Positions 46,508-54,117 are shown, counted from the stretch's first letter. The stretch is DNA of 64,000 nt from a virus (IMGVR_UViG_3300045119_000205:1-64000), one strand, 5' to 3'. The notes: generated by a model not told the origin, from the sequence alone. Numbers and translations are program-made.

Positions 46508-47182
46508 TCAGCCAAAGTCATTATCGTCAACGGCCGCCATAGCTGGCGCAGGAGCCGCGTGAACCGGCGGGGGCGGAACACGGGTGCTGCCGGTCACCGG
46601 AGGCGCTGCGGGGCGCACTACGGGCGCCTGTGGCACCCATGCCTTGAACTCCGTAGGTACATTGGCCCAGCCGACGATGTCGAAGGTCGGCGCGTAGTTA
46701 GTGGACGTGCCCTGGCGGTTTTGGGTTACCATCACGGTCGGCTCGCCCAGGACCACGACAGGCACTTTGCCGGGATGGTTCTGGCGCTCTTCCAGCCATT
46801 TGTTGTGCAGCACGTTCAGGCCGCTCACCAGCGCCTTGGCGTTGCCGGAAAGCTCACGCAGATCGCCACCGCAATCCTTGTGCAGTTTCACCTTGATGCG
46901 GAAGCCACGGCGATGGTCGGGGCTGGGCTGTTCCGGAAACACCATGTTCTCGCTCCACGGTGCCCACGCCGCGTCAGGCGCCACGCCCGCCGCGAACTTA
47001 ACGTATCCGACATCGATATGCTCCATGTCGAACACGGCCTTGAAGTGACGCGTGATCTCGGTCGGCACGTTGTTGCCGCTCTCGTCGCGGTCGATGCGCG
47101 ACATGCGGCCAGAGCGGCTGTCGAACTTCACGATATCCATGAACTGCTCGTTGCTACGAGGTTCGTCTTTCCACAAAGCCAT
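46508..47182 (-). CDS. Single-stranded DNA-binding protein (phage type)
   Basis: A 224-aa protein. N-terminal ~165 residues form a beta-rich OB-like core (VKFDSRSGRMSRIDRDESG, RGFRIKVKLHKDCGGDLREL, PTVMVTQNRQGTSTNYAPTF). A Pro/Ala-rich flexible linker follows and the acidic end DDNDFG resembles the acidic SSB tip that recruits partner proteins. It probably coats ssDNA in replication and recombination with the downstream-oriented nuclease genes. Last gene of the minus-strand operon. Confidence 0.68.
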   Translation of the reverse strand: MALWKDEPRSNEQFMDIVKFDSRSGRMSRIDRDESGNNVPTEITRHFKAVFDMEHIDVGYVKFAAGVAPDAAWAPWSENMVFPEQPSPDHRRGFRIKVKLHKDCGGDLRELSGNAKALVSGLNVLHNKWLEERQNHPGKVPVVVLGEPTVMVTQNRQGTSTNYAPTFDIVGWANVPTEFKAWVPQAPVVRPAAPPVTGSTRVPPPPVHAAPAPAMAAVDDNDFG

Positions 47183-47249
47183 TTTCAGTCTCCATCACTG
47201 CGGCTATCTGGCCAGCCGCTTGCCTGCCCGCCAACGCGGGATGCCGTCA

Positions 47250-47999
47250 CTAGAGTCCCCACACCTCGAAAGCCATCTGCCTCGTGGCGGGTTCATTGAA
47301 ATAGAAGCTGTCCACGTCTGGCACCAGCAGGGCCGCCAGTTCGTGGGGATCTTGGGAAACCCCCAGGAAACGCTCGATGGTGCGGGCGATGTTCACCAGC
47401 GCGTCGAGGTGTTCCTGGGGATTTTCCAGGCGGTACGTCGCCGCCTTCTTGGGGGTGACGTAGGTCAGCCTTGGGTCCAGTTCGCCCTTCAGCCCGGCCC
47501 AGTAGAGCGCCACCTGCCGCGCGTGGGGGTTTTTCACCTTGTTGGGCATGGCGTGAGTGGTTTTGATGTCGGTCAGCACCCGGTGATCGAACCAAGCGGC
47601 GTCGTAATAGCCGATTACCGGCACCGACAATCCGTCGAAGCTCAATGAGATCAGGCCCTGCGTGCTGCCCGGCTTACCGTAGGGGGCAAGCTCGATCAGC
47701 CCCTGGCGCACCATGTCGGAGATGCCATCGCGCTCGCGGTCCAGCCTGGGATCGCTTGACAGGGCGGTCTTGCCAGCGAAGTGCTGGAGCGCCTCCCTGC
47801 TGGCCGCCTTGGGGTCGCCAGGGTGCTCCAGGCCGTAGAGGATACCCGCCTCGACCGCGCTGCCACGGTGCGCGGCAGCACCCACAGGGCCGGTCTTCTT
47901 GAGCACCTTCTCCATCAGCCACAGCGCCGGGGCGGCGGCAAACAGGTTGCACGACGATGGGCTGAGATGTTCCAGGCCGTAATGGTCGAACACGCTCAT
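47250..47999 (-). CDS. PD-(D/E)XK exonuclease
   Basis: A 249-aa protein; ATG overlaps the upstream stop (ATGA). Catalytic pattern: HRG at 44-46 with E50, D133 in VIGYYDAAWF, LTDIKTTHA with D144 and K146, and Q162/Y166 in RQVALYWAG. This is the RecB/lambda-type nuclease fold (PDDEXK). With the SSB-like gene it would form a recombination or end-processing module; no annealing protein such as Beta/RecT was recognised. Confidence 0.78.
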   Translation of the reverse strand: MSVFDHYGLEHLSPSSCNLFAAAPALWLMEKVLKKTGPVGAAAHRGSAVEAGILYGLEHPGDPKAASREALQHFAGKTALSSDPRLDRERDGISDMVRQGLIELAPYGKPGSTQGLISLSFDGLSVPVIGYYDAAWFDHRVLTDIKTTHAMPNKVKNPHARQVALYWAGLKGELDPRLTYVTPKKAATYRLENPQEHLDALVNIARTIERFLGVSQDPHELAALLVPDVDSFYFNEPATRQMAFEVWGL

Positions 48000-48295
48000 C
48001 GGCTGGCCATGTCGAGCAGGGTCGGGCCGGTCGGCCGGTAGTTGCCGCGCATGGCGCGCGAGATCGCGGTGACGCAGGAATCGGCACCGACCTGACCGAC
48101 GCCGGGCAGCAGCAGAACCTCGCTCCACGGCAATTGTGCGATGTCGCCAAGCGTCAGATCGTCTCCGTAATACTCACGAAGAATGCGCTTCATCGCGGGT
48201 TTTATGTTAACATCGTCAACCAAAACTGACGCCCATGGCGGGGCGGCAACCGATTGATTGCGGCGGGTAGTCGGCTTGGCTTTGTTAACTTTCAT
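47996..48295 (-). CDS. Helix-hairpin-helix DNA-binding protein
   Basis: A 99-aa protein. The segment LGDIAQLPWSEVLLLPGVGQ, then VGADSCVTAI, holds a helix-hairpin-helix with the LPGVG hairpin, a non-specific DNA backbone contact. ATG at 48295 is preferred; an in-frame ATG at 48313 adds six residues. Coupled by ATGA to the exonuclease, it may help that enzyme engage DNA. Confidence 0.62.
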   Translation of the reverse strand: MKVNKAKPTTRRNQSVAAPPWASVLVDDVNIKPAMKRILREYYGDDLTLGDIAQLPWSEVLLLPGVGQVGADSCVTAISRAMRGNYRPTGPTLLDMASR

Positions 48296-48313
48296 GTCGG
48301 AAAATATGCACAA

Positions 48314-48493
48314 ATGTTTTCAGAACGCAAGTGTGATTGCGGGCAGGTTGCGATGGCGTTTTCCCCTGGTCGCGCGCCCTTGACCGGGCCGGGCGGGATC
48401 GTGCTCGACAAGGGCGAAGCGCCACGAGCATTCTGCCTGCGGTGCGCCGCGAGGCGGGGATGGCTGCGCTGCGACACCGAAAGCGCCACCTAG
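48314..48493 (+). CDS. Small Cys-rich protein, possible zinc finger
   Basis: A 59-aa protein with C7, C9, C41, C44 and C53 (KCDCGQ ... FCLRCAARRGW), likely binding one zinc. It is divergent from the HhH gene, only 18 bp from its start. An in-frame upstream ATG at 48254 would overlap that gene. No clear ribosome site, so the start is uncertain. Confidence 0.42.
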   Translation: MFSERKCDCGQVAMAFSPGRAPLTGPGGIVLDKGEAPRAFCLRCAARRGWLRCDTESAT

Positions 48494-48518
48494 CGATACC
48501 AGCCGCTAGGCTCCGCGT

Positions 48519-48542
48519 GGGGCAGGGGGTAACCTCTGCCCC
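48519..48542 (+). other. Stem-loop upstream of the VRR-NUC gene
   Basis: GGGGCAG pairs with CTGCCCC around a 10-nt loop containing GGTAACC. A third GGGGCAG follows at about 48555. There is no T-tract. Probably a leader structure of the nuclease gene. Confidence 0.35.
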
Positions 48543-48563
48543 ATGTGATTCACGGGGCAGACC

Positions 48564-49067
48564 ATGGAGCAGCCTGAGCACCGGTTGCAGATCGCCTGTG
48601 CCACCCATCTGAGGCACATCCTGTCGCCCAACATTTTCTGGACCGCGCGCGACCTCGCCACGTCCAGGGCGAGCGAGGGCGAGAAGAAGAAGGCGATGGG
48701 GTGCAAGCCGGGCCTGAGCGACATCGAGATCTGGATGGTCGGCCCGAGGCGCCGCCTGCACCTTGAACTGAAGGTGGCCAAGAGCCGGGTGTCGGCGCTG
48801 GGCAAACTGAGCGACACGCAGCGCGCCATGATCCCGGTGATCGAGGCCTATGGCGAGGCGTTCGACGTGGTGTGGAGCGTGGCCAGCCTGGAGGAGGCGC
48901 TGACGCGTCATGGGGTGCCGTGGCGGCAGCAGGCGATGTTTCCCACCGCCGAGCAGCGCGACATCTCGCTGGCCACCACACCGGGCCGGAAATGGCGCAC
49001 GTTCAAGCGCCCGTCGGCGGCCAAGATCCGCAAGGTAAGGGCGATACGGCAGCACACCATGTTTTAG
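48564..49067 (+). CDS. VRR-NUC family nuclease
   Basis: A 167-aa protein. KPGLSDIEIWMVG (D53) and LHLELKVAKS (E68, K70), followed by LSDTQRAMIPVIEAYGEAFD, fit the VRR-NUC PD-(D/E)XK nucleases, which act on branched or structured DNA in phages. It is plus-strand within an otherwise minus-strand region and its stop overlaps the convergent gene by 4 bp. May resolve junctions for packaging. Confidence 0.75.
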   Translation: MEQPEHRLQIACATHLRHILSPNIFWTARDLATSRASEGEKKKAMGCKPGLSDIEIWMVGPRRRLHLELKVAKSRVSALGKLSDTQRAMIPVIEAYGEAFDVVWSVASLEEALTRHGVPWRQQAMFPTAEQRDISLATTPGRKWRTFKRPSAAKIRKVRAIRQHTMF

Positions 49068-49384
49068 GTGCGCCGGTACTTGTGCGTCTTGCGGCCGTGC
49101 GACTTGACGCCGGTCATGCTCACGATTGTCGGCAGCCGCATCAGCAGGCCGCGTGTCACCGCGCCATTCCAGCAGGCGCCCCAGGCGTTGTGGTGGGTTG
49201 GGCGCGCTCCGGTCCAATCCTTGCGGATATCCTCGCACTGCCCTTCCCAGCCTTTCGGCAAGGCCCTGATGGCGTGGAAAAAATCGTACTTGAACTCAGG
49301 GTTGTTGCCCGAAACGAGCGCGATACCCTTGTCGCGTTCCGCGCGGCTTTGTTCTAGGTCGAACTTGCCCTGGTCGTCGTCCAT
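49064..49384 (-). CDS. Conserved phage protein, unknown
   Basis: A 106-aa protein; ATG overlaps the upstream TGA (GTGATG), with AAGGACC before it. Core: FKYDFFHAIRALPKGWEGQC, then THHNAWGACWNGAVTRGLLM, then TGVKSHGRKTHKYRRT, a basic end. His/Trp-rich middle suggests a compact fold; no function assigned. Confidence 0.55.
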   Translation of the reverse strand: MDDDQGKFDLEQSRAERDKGIALVSGNNPEFKYDFFHAIRALPKGWEGQCEDIRKDWTGARPTHHNAWGACWNGAVTRGLLMRLPTIVSMTGVKSHGRKTHKYRRT

Positions 49385-49602
49385 CACACGTGGTCCTTTC
49401 TATTGGCGGCTTCGTAAAGCGTGAGTGCGGCGGTGGCGATGGCCCGCGCCTCTTCAAAGGTCGGGCAGTCACCCTCGATGTACCTGAACGCCCCCACCAT
49501 GAGATCCTCAAGGCTGGTGAGCTTGGTACGCTTGCGGTCGCGGTAGTTCTTCTGCCGCTGCGCCGAGGTCATTGCCGTCGCGCCCTTCCTGCGCCCCACC
49601 AT
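49384..49602 (-). CDS. Small basic N-terminus protein, unknown
   Basis: A 72-aa protein, TGATG-coupled to the gene upstream. N-terminus is very basic (AQRQKNYRDRKRTK), like a bZIP-style or DNA-contact segment, followed by a helical acidic part (TFEEARAIATAALTLYEAAN). An internal ATG at 49572 is possible. Unknown function. Confidence 0.5.
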   Translation of the reverse strand: MVGRRKGATAMTSAQRQKNYRDRKRTKLTSLEDLMVGAFRYIEGDCPTFEEARAIATAALTLYEAANRKDHV

Positions 49603-49844
49603 CAGCGTCGGTCGCCGTCACGCTGGGCGCGCAAGACCGTCCAGATCAGGATGGCGTCCAGCACGTTGTTGCCGCGCAGTGTGGGGATGGTGGCCAGGAA
49701 GCCTGCGATATCACCCGTGACCGATCCATCGGCCTGGAGCGAGACGGTGATGCCCTGGAGCGTGACGTGCAGGGGGAACATCAGCGGTTCTCCATTACCG
49801 GCGGGCAAGCCGTCCTGGGTGATCGTGTTGTCGGTATTGCTCAT
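49602..49844 (-). CDS. Small unknown protein
   Basis: An 80-aa protein with a strand-rich centre (FPLHVTLQGITVSLQADGSV) and a C-terminal helix (NVLDAILIWTVLRAQRDG). ATGA overlap upstream and TGATG overlap downstream tie it into the minus-strand operon. No recognisable family. Confidence 0.5.
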   Translation of the reverse strand: MSNTDNTITQDGLPAGNGEPLMFPLHVTLQGITVSLQADGSVTGDIAGFLATIPTLRGNNVLDAILIWTVLRAQRDGDRR

Positions 49845-50062
49845 GACGGGTCGTTCTCTCCATTAAGCAGCAACCGGGAAACATGCAGGTAGCTCAGGAC
49901 GTGCAGCGGCGGCACGCGGCTGCCATCGATCCAGCGGCGCACCGTGCGGGGGTTGCAGTGTACCAGGGCGGCCAATTGCCCGGTCGTCCACCCCAGCGCC
50001 GCCAGCGCCTCGCGAACCTCGCAAGCGCTGGCGATCTGCGGATCTGGCGGGGTATTGGTCAC
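49841..50062 (-). CDS. Small helix-turn-helix DNA-binding protein 1
   Basis: A 73-aa protein from GTG. Residues ~17-48, LAALGWTTGQLAALVHCNPR then TVRRWIDGSRVP, are a Cro/CI-type helix-turn-helix with the W.DG.R end seen in small phage and plasmid regulators. It is a candidate reader of the TGTTGAC-N5-GTCAGCA operators, along with the related protein at 51814. That link is untested. Confidence 0.65.
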   Translation of the reverse strand: MTNTPPDPQIASACEVREALAALGWTTGQLAALVHCNPRTVRRWIDGSRVPPLHVLSYLHVSRLLLNGENDPS

Positions 50063-50238
50063 GGCGCCTCCCTGATTTCGCGCAGGTGCCAGATGCGCTG
50101 CGCGGTTTCGATTGCGGTTTCCTCCGGGTCATAGACGTGGACGAACTCGCCCAGTGTGGCGGGGGCATAGCCCAGGTCCACCAGCACCTTGTTGCAGGCA
50201 CGCCATGCGCGCTGCCGGGTGACTTCTAGAAGTGCCAT
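50059..50238 (-). CDS. Small unknown protein
   Basis: A 59-aa protein (MALLEVTRQRAWRACNKVLV, then DLGYAPATLGEFVHVYDPEE, ending WHLREIREAP). TGATG overlap with the gene upstream and GTGA overlap with the HTH gene downstream show it is a real operon member. Mainly helical, unknown family. Confidence 0.5.
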   Translation of the reverse strand: MALLEVTRQRAWRACNKVLVDLGYAPATLGEFVHVYDPEETAIETAQRIWHLREIREAP

Positions 50239-50516
50239 CAGATTATGGTCCCGTCCTTGAACATGCCGCTGAACTCATACAGGGCGTGGCGGAACTCGTA
50301 GCGCGACTGCCCGTAACGGGGCAGCTTGGGTACCGGCATGCCCTTGGCCTTCAGTCCGGCCGCGAACAGGCGGCCGCGCTCGTAATTCCACGAGATGTGG
50401 GATGTCAGCTTCTCATCCATGGGCCGCCCGAGGGTGGCGTCGGCCACCCCCTGCTTGAACTCGGTGGAGCGCATGATGCCGAAATAGGTGACGCGGCGCG
50501 TCTTGATCTGGCTCAT
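50238..50516 (-). CDS. Conserved-looking small phage protein, unknown
   Basis: A 92-aa protein. MRSTEFKQGVADATLGRPMD, then WNYERGRLFAAGLKAKG and YGQSRYEFRHALYEFSGMF. The YERGRLFA motif is familiar from short phage early proteins of unknown role. ATGA overlap upstream, TGATG overlap downstream. Confidence 0.52.
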   Translation of the reverse strand: MSQIKTRRVTYFGIMRSTEFKQGVADATLGRPMDEKLTSHISWNYERGRLFAAGLKAKGMPVPKLPRYGQSRYEFRHALYEFSGMFKDGTII

Positions 50517-50776
50517 GGCTGCACACTCTCGGCCAGGGCCGTTAGCTCTTCCCCCACCTTAAAGAGCGCCAGCAGGCGCTCATTGTGCTCGTTGGAGGCG
50601 CGGATGAAGCCCGCGCTGGGGTCGGCCAGGGTCTGGTAATCGCGGCCATGCGGCGCGGCCTTGGCCAGGATCTCCATGGCGGCTTCGACGCCGCGCAGGG
50701 CGGCGAGGTACTGGTTGAACAAAGCGTCGCGGCTGGTGCCGTTCCAATTGACCAGGGGTAGCTGGATCTCACGCAT
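50513..50776 (-). CDS. Small helical protein, unknown
   Basis: An 87-aa protein. ATG 50776 is chosen because GAGGGAAACC lies just upstream; the frame is open to 50827. Helices ALFNQYLAALRGVEAAMEIL and HNERLLALFKVGEELTALAE suggest a helical bundle. ATGA-coupled to the next gene. Confidence 0.5.
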   Translation of the reverse strand: MREIQLPLVNWNGTSRDALFNQYLAALRGVEAAMEILAKAAPHGRDYQTLADPSAGFIRASNEHNERLLALFKVGEELTALAESVQP

Positions 50777-50849
50777 ATCGGGTTTCCCTCGAAACGGGGC
50801 GGACACCATGCCCGCCCCTCGCCTCACATAACGTCACGCATGCTGGGTG

Positions 50850-51743
50850 TCAATCGACATCCGGCAGATCCAGGGTGTGCGGCCATTCGAACGGCGGCAG
50901 TTTCCGGTTGCCCTTGATCCACACGTTCCAGGCCAGGGTGACGTAGGCCGCCTCTTTGAAGGCCCGGTCCTGAATGATCTTGGGACCGTTAATGCACATC
51001 CAGTTGCGCAATTTCAGGATCAGCGCGCCTTCCTGCATGCCGCCGCCGTGCGACAGGTGATCCCAGAAATCCGGCAGTTTCTGGAGGTGTTTGGTGTGCT
51101 TCTCGATCCAGTAATAGGCCAGCACCCCGGCCGAGCGGGTGATCACCCGGTGATGGTAGATGCGGTCGCCCGCCTTCAGGGCGGTGTCGATGTTCTCGTT
51201 GGCCATCGCCTTCACCTTGGCGATCACCAGCACCGAGGGGTGCGAGCGGGTGCGCAGTTCGGCGCGCAGCATGTGGCGGGCCAGCGAGGTGCGGGTGTTG
51301 GCGTGGTTATAGCCGTGGGTGCTCACGGAATCGGCGGGGGTCCTGATCTTGGGCACGTCGATGACTTCGAACTCTTCCGGCTCGCAGCCAAACCAACAGG
51401 TCATCGCCACCGGGATACCGGCCTGGATGATGGCGAGAAGGCGGTGCTGGCCATTGATCAGCACCCCGTCATAGGAGAACCCGATGGCCTCAATTGACAG
51501 CCGCCATTTGCCGTCGGTGATGAGGTCGCGGTAGCGGTCTACAGTCAGGGACTGCACGGGACGGTTATGGGTGTTCAGCCCGAGGATGAGCAGCGCCATT
51601 TCGGGGGTGATCACGGCGATGTCGGAGAACCGGTTGTCCACGCCGAGTTCCAGGCAGGCCTGGAGCCACGCGGGGTCGGCTATCTGGTAAACCGGCTTGA
51701 TGCGGGGTGCGACGGCCCCTATGTTCGCGGTGTCTTTCGGCAT
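50850..51743 (-). CDS. ParB-like (sulfiredoxin/ParB N-domain) protein
   Basis: A 297-aa protein; ATG 51743 has AAGGACC upstream (an in-frame ATG at 51824 would overlap the neighbour). Residues ~60-115, RPVQSLTVDRYRDLITDGKW, then YDGVLINGQHRLLAIIQAGI, are the ParB/sulfiredoxin-like nuclease domain with NGQHRL in place of the GERR of partition ParB. The C-terminal ~180 residues are helical with no obvious helix-turn-helix, so it is not a canonical parS binder. Related phage proteins are common and mostly uncharacterised. Confidence 0.7.
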   Translation of the reverse strand: MPKDTANIGAVAPRIKPVYQIADPAWLQACLELGVDNRFSDIAVITPEMALLILGLNTHNRPVQSLTVDRYRDLITDGKWRLSIEAIGFSYDGVLINGQHRLLAIIQAGIPVAMTCWFGCEPEEFEVIDVPKIRTPADSVSTHGYNHANTRTSLARHMLRAELRTRSHPSVLVIAKVKAMANENIDTALKAGDRIYHHRVITRSAGVLAYYWIEKHTKHLQKLPDFWDHLSHGGGMQEGALILKLRNWMCINGPKIIQDRAFKEAAYVTLAWNVWIKGNRKLPPFEWPHTLDLPDVD

Positions 51744-51813
51744 CGGTTGGTCCTTGTGCTGGGGGAGACAGGCGCCCGGCGGTAGCGATGCCGCCGGGTG
51801 TTCCTTTTTGGGG

Positions 51814-52020
51814 TCATACATCACAGAGTTCCCGCTCTGGCGGTTCGACCAGGGCGCCCCGCAAGCGGGCGCGTATCCAGTCCTCTATCGGCTCAGGCAC
51901 CCTGGCGGTGCCATCCAGCCAGCGCGCGACCCCCTGGCGCTTGTAGCCGCAGGCGCGGGCCAGGATGGCGGGGGTCCAGTGCAGCATGTCGATTGCGTTG
52001 CGCAGTTCCTTGGGGGTCAT
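51814..52020 (-). CDS. Small helix-turn-helix DNA-binding protein 2
   Basis: A 68-aa protein. Residues ~5-42, ELRNAIDMLHWTPAILARAC, then GYKRQGVARWLDGTARVP, form a helix-turn-helix like that of the protein at 49841, with RWLDG matching RWIDG. The two are likely distant paralogues. Placed third in the operon after the operator-bearing minus promoter, it is a plausible autoregulator. Confidence 0.65.
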   Translation of the reverse strand: MTPKELRNAIDMLHWTPAILARACGYKRQGVARWLDGTARVPEPIEDWIRARLRGALVEPPERELCDV

Positions 52021-52224
52021 TCATTCGTTCTCCACTTCAAAGTAGATGCGGCCAGTGCCCTGGCAGCGTTGGCATGTCATCATGTCGCCCTCGCGATAAA
52101 TACCGTGATCGTTCTCGCCGTAGGTATCGACCGGGCCGCAGATCCCGGCGGTGCCGTCACCGGCACAGTCGGGGCAGCGTAGGCGGAACCACGTCGTGCG
52201 GTAGCGCATCGCGTGGTAGATCAT
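52021..52224 (-). CDS. DnaJ-type zinc finger small protein
   Basis: A 67-aa protein after an excellent GGAGGAG site. C17-x2-C20-x-G-x-G and C51QRCQGTG58 are two halves of a DnaJ cysteine-rich zinc finger (CxxCxGxG). Stand-alone copies occur in phages and may bind unfolded proteins or nucleic acid. ATGA overlap with the upstream gene. Confidence 0.62.
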   Translation of the reverse strand: MIYHAMRYRTTWFRLRCPDCAGDGTAGICGPVDTYGENDHGIYREGDMMTCQRCQGTGRIYFEVENE

Positions 52225-52442
52225 GGCGTCTCCTCCACGGTGGGTGGCGGGGTCTTGCGGCAGAAGGCGCGGGCGGTGTTCAGCGAGAAGAAACCGTGCA
52301 GTGCCAGCAGGTATCCATCGCTGTTCCATACCGTTGCCTCATAGGCATATTTCTCGCTGAACGAGTTCGGCCGTTTCTTAATGATCCAGCCGTTGACTAG
52401 GTATTCCGGCAGTTTCTTGGTGCGGTGTCTAATGCCCGCCAT
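52221..52442 (-). CDS. First gene of minus-strand early operon, unknown
   Basis: A 73-aa protein; ATG 52442 has GAGGA nine bases upstream (frame is open to 52493). Basic N-terminus (MAGIRHRTKKLPEYLVNGWI) and a small beta part (YEATVWNSDGYLLALHGFFS). It follows the operator-bearing minus promoter by ~30 bp. Function unknown. Confidence 0.52.
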   Translation of the reverse strand: MAGIRHRTKKLPEYLVNGWIIKKRPNSFSEKYAYEATVWNSDGYLLALHGFFSLNTARAFCRKTPPPTVEETP

Positions 52443-52472
52443 GCGGTGGTCCTCGTGTTGTTGCGGGAACAC

Positions 52473-52503
52473 AAGGTAGGGACCTGCGGACAAACCGTCA
52501 ACT
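52473..52503 (-). promoter_or_regulatory. Early promoter P1 (minus) with operator variant
   Basis: On the minus strand: -35 TTGACG, 17-bp spacer, -10 TACCTT. The operator variant AGTTGAC-GGTTT-GTCCGCA covers the -35 and spacer. It drives the minus-strand operon from 52442 and faces P2, so one regulator could govern both. Confidence 0.65.
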
Positions 52504-52540
52504 GCTTTGCAAAATTATTTTCAGATCCGCCCCGGCAGCC

Positions 52541-52571
52541 TGTTGACAGACTGTCAGCAGACGCATATGTG
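52541..52571 (+). promoter_or_regulatory. Early promoter P2 with TGTTGAC-N5-GTCAGCA operator
   Basis: -35 TTGACA at 52543, 17-bp spacer, -10 TATGTG at 52566. The inverted repeat TGTTGAC-AGACT-GTCAGCA overlaps the -35. A leader with a GGGCG/CGCCC hairpin and CACAAGGACC precedes the ATG at 52610. Confidence 0.75.
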
Positions 52572-52609
52572 GGGCGCGGGCAATCACGCCCAGCACAAGG
52601 ACCGATCCC

Positions 52610-52852
52610 ATGACTTTCGCTGAGATGACCGCATTGCTTGCGGTTCACGGCGCCCGCGCGGTGCCGATGTTCCACCCCGACACGGCGGCCCCCGCCGGGT
52701 TCATGCTGCACGGCCCGCGCGGCAACAAGAAGTGCGTCTTCGTCACCGACGCGGGCTGGGTTGACGGCTTTAGCGTCAAGCTCTGGTGCGACGGCATAGC
52801 GTATGGCGACAAGCGCGCGGCCGAGAAGCGCGCCAAGCAGGTGCGGTCATGA
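52610..52852 (+). CDS. Small early protein, unknown
   Basis: An 80-aa protein (MTFAEMTALLAVHGARAVPM; GNKKCVFVTDAGWVDGFSVK; basic helix RAAEKRAKQVRS). First gene of the P2 operon, with AAGGACC before the ATG. The stop overlaps the next start. Unknown function; the N-terminus resembles that of the protein at 61671 (MTYAEFKAL). Confidence 0.52.
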   Translation: MTFAEMTALLAVHGARAVPMFHPDTAAPAGFMLHGPRGNKKCVFVTDAGWVDGFSVKLWCDGIAYGDKRAAEKRAKQVRS

Positions 52853-53046
52853 GGGTCACCAACCTTGAAGACCGGTGGAACGCGCGCCGCAGGCCGGTCG
52901 CGCTCACCAATAATGACCGCAGGTTCGGCGCCGACCGGCTGCGCTACGAGGCGCACCTCGCTTACCTCAACGGCCGCGCCGCGCGTGCCAAGGAACTGAA
53001 CCGCAAGGCCGATCTGCTCGACCGCGAAACCCGGAAGGGGAACTGA
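52849..53046 (+). CDS. Small basic early protein, unknown
   Basis: A 65-aa Arg-rich protein (NARRRPVALTNNDRRFGADR; helical AYLNGRAARAKELNRKADLL), ATGA-coupled to the previous gene. Likely nucleic-acid binding by charge alone; no family recognised. Confidence 0.5.
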   Translation: MRVTNLEDRWNARRRPVALTNNDRRFGADRLRYEAHLAYLNGRAARAKELNRKADLLDRETRKGN

Positions 53047-53048
53047 CC

Positions 53049-53300
53049 GTGAAGCTCACCAAGCTCGACATGGCGCGGGTGATCGTCACCGCGCTCTACA
53101 ATCGCCCGGCGCTGGTGCCCGAGACGAACCCGGAAGCCATACGCCGCGCCCAGAAGGGCACGGTCGCCAGCCTCGCCAAGCAGCACGCTCTGGCGCTCGC
53201 CGCCATCGCGTCGGCCCGGCCCTATGAACCCACACAGGCCGACATCGACGCCTACATCGCGCGTCTTGCCGCGCAAGACCTCGCAGAAGGGATTGAATAG
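53049..53300 (+). CDS. Small helical early protein, unknown
   Basis: An 83-aa protein from GTG, 2 bp after the previous stop. Helical throughout (LDMARVIVTALYNRPALVPE; ADIDAYIARLAAQDLAEGIE). No recognisable motif. Confidence 0.48.
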   Translation: MKLTKLDMARVIVTALYNRPALVPETNPEAIRRAQKGTVASLAKQHALALAAIASARPYEPTQADIDAYIARLAAQDLAEGIE

Positions 53301-53302
53301 CC

Positions 53303-53560
53303 ATGAACGATCTCAACGCCCGCGAGGAGCTTCTCGCCGCTGCCGGGGGGCTGGCGTTCCAGCACGAGGATCTCAGCTTTGGCCTGAAGAATGCCGAGGA
53401 CGGCATCAAGCTGTGGCGCGCCTGGACGAAAGACGAGAACCTGCCCGAGTTCTGCGATGAGGCCGACAGCGAGGACGAGGCGACCGAGTTCCTCGCCATC
53501 GTCAAGAAGGTGCTGGGCTACAACCCCTGGCAGCGCGCGCATTCGCCAGGGGTGAAGTGA
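53303..53560 (+). CDS. Small acidic early protein, unknown
   Basis: An 85-aa acidic protein (GLKNAEDGIKLWRAWTKDEN; CDEADSEDEATEFLAIVKKV). Starts 2 bp after the previous stop and is TGATG-coupled to the next. Acidity and small size would suit a DNA mimic or protein-binding inhibitor; that is speculative. Confidence 0.5.
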   Translation: MNDLNAREELLAAAGGLAFQHEDLSFGLKNAEDGIKLWRAWTKDENLPEFCDEADSEDEATEFLAIVKKVLGYNPWQRAHSPGVK

Positions 53561-53817
53561 TGATCCGCGTCAAGGTGAAAGGCAGCACGGCGCAAGGGAT
53601 ACGCGATTACGACGTGGCTCTGGCCGAGAACGGGGCGCACATTGTGCGCACCGTCACCAAGCGCAAATCGCTGCAATACGGTTTCGCCTACGCCCCCGGC
53701 CACGAATACAGCTACCGCACCATCAAGCCGCACAGTGCCATCTGGCGCCGTGCGGTGCGGGCCGCGTGGCTGCTGATGATGGACGAGGGCAAGTTCTCTG
53801 TGGGGAATTGGCCATGA
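53560..53817 (+). CDS. Small basic beta protein, unknown
   Basis: An 85-aa protein (RVKVKGSTAQGIRDYDVALA; GHEYSYRTIKPHSAIWRRAV). ATG overlaps the upstream TGA; a GTG lies 3 bases earlier. Basic pI and strands suggest nucleic-acid contact, but no family is recognised. Coupled by ATGA to the following gene. Confidence 0.48.
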   Translation: MIRVKVKGSTAQGIRDYDVALAENGAHIVRTVTKRKSLQYGFAYAPGHEYSYRTIKPHSAIWRRAVRAAWLLMMDEGKFSVGNWP

Positions 53818-54047
53818 GCCGCGCGCCTGTGCGTTTCAGGGCGAGGTACATTCGGGTGAATCCCAGCCTGGGGAAGGCGTCCAGCGAAATGCATATCTAC
53901 ATCACCGGCTTGCCCGAGATCGCCACGGCCGACGCAGAGATCAGGCGTGGCGGGAATATCGCGCGGCTGATCGAAGCGACCCTGAACTGCGCGTTCGTCG
54001 CGTTCGCCAAGCCGAGAAAAGTGGAAAAATCCTCAACTTCCTGTTGA
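53814..54047 (+). CDS. Small early protein, unknown
   Basis: A 77-aa protein, ATGA-coupled. It reads RFRARYIRVNPSLGKASSEM and EIATADAEIRRGGNIARLIE. Its last codons run into the P3 operator (54042), so the coding end and the regulatory site share bases. Unknown function. Confidence 0.48.
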   Translation: MSRAPVRFRARYIRVNPSLGKASSEMHIYITGLPEIATADAEIRRGGNIARLIEATLNCAFVAFAKPRKVEKSSTSC

Positions 54048-54072
54048 CGGGTGGTCAGCAAGACCTTACTTA
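54042..54072 (+). promoter_or_regulatory. Early promoter P3 (helicase) with operator
   Basis: -35 TTGACG at 54044, 17-bp spacer, -10 TACTTA at 54067. Operator TGTTGAC-GGGTG-GTCAGCA. Leader GGGCAATCGCGCCC, then AGATAAGGATCG before the ATG at 54118. Same architecture as P2. Confidence 0.75.
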
Positions 54073-54117
54073 GGGGGCAGGGCAATCGCGCCCACCCCTG
54101 AGATAAGGATCGACCCC

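Noticed and set aside
46508-52442. Search for a complete Red/RecT recombination set
   Set aside because: An SSB-like protein and exonuclease are present, but no single-strand annealing protein could be recognised, so a full system is not claimed.
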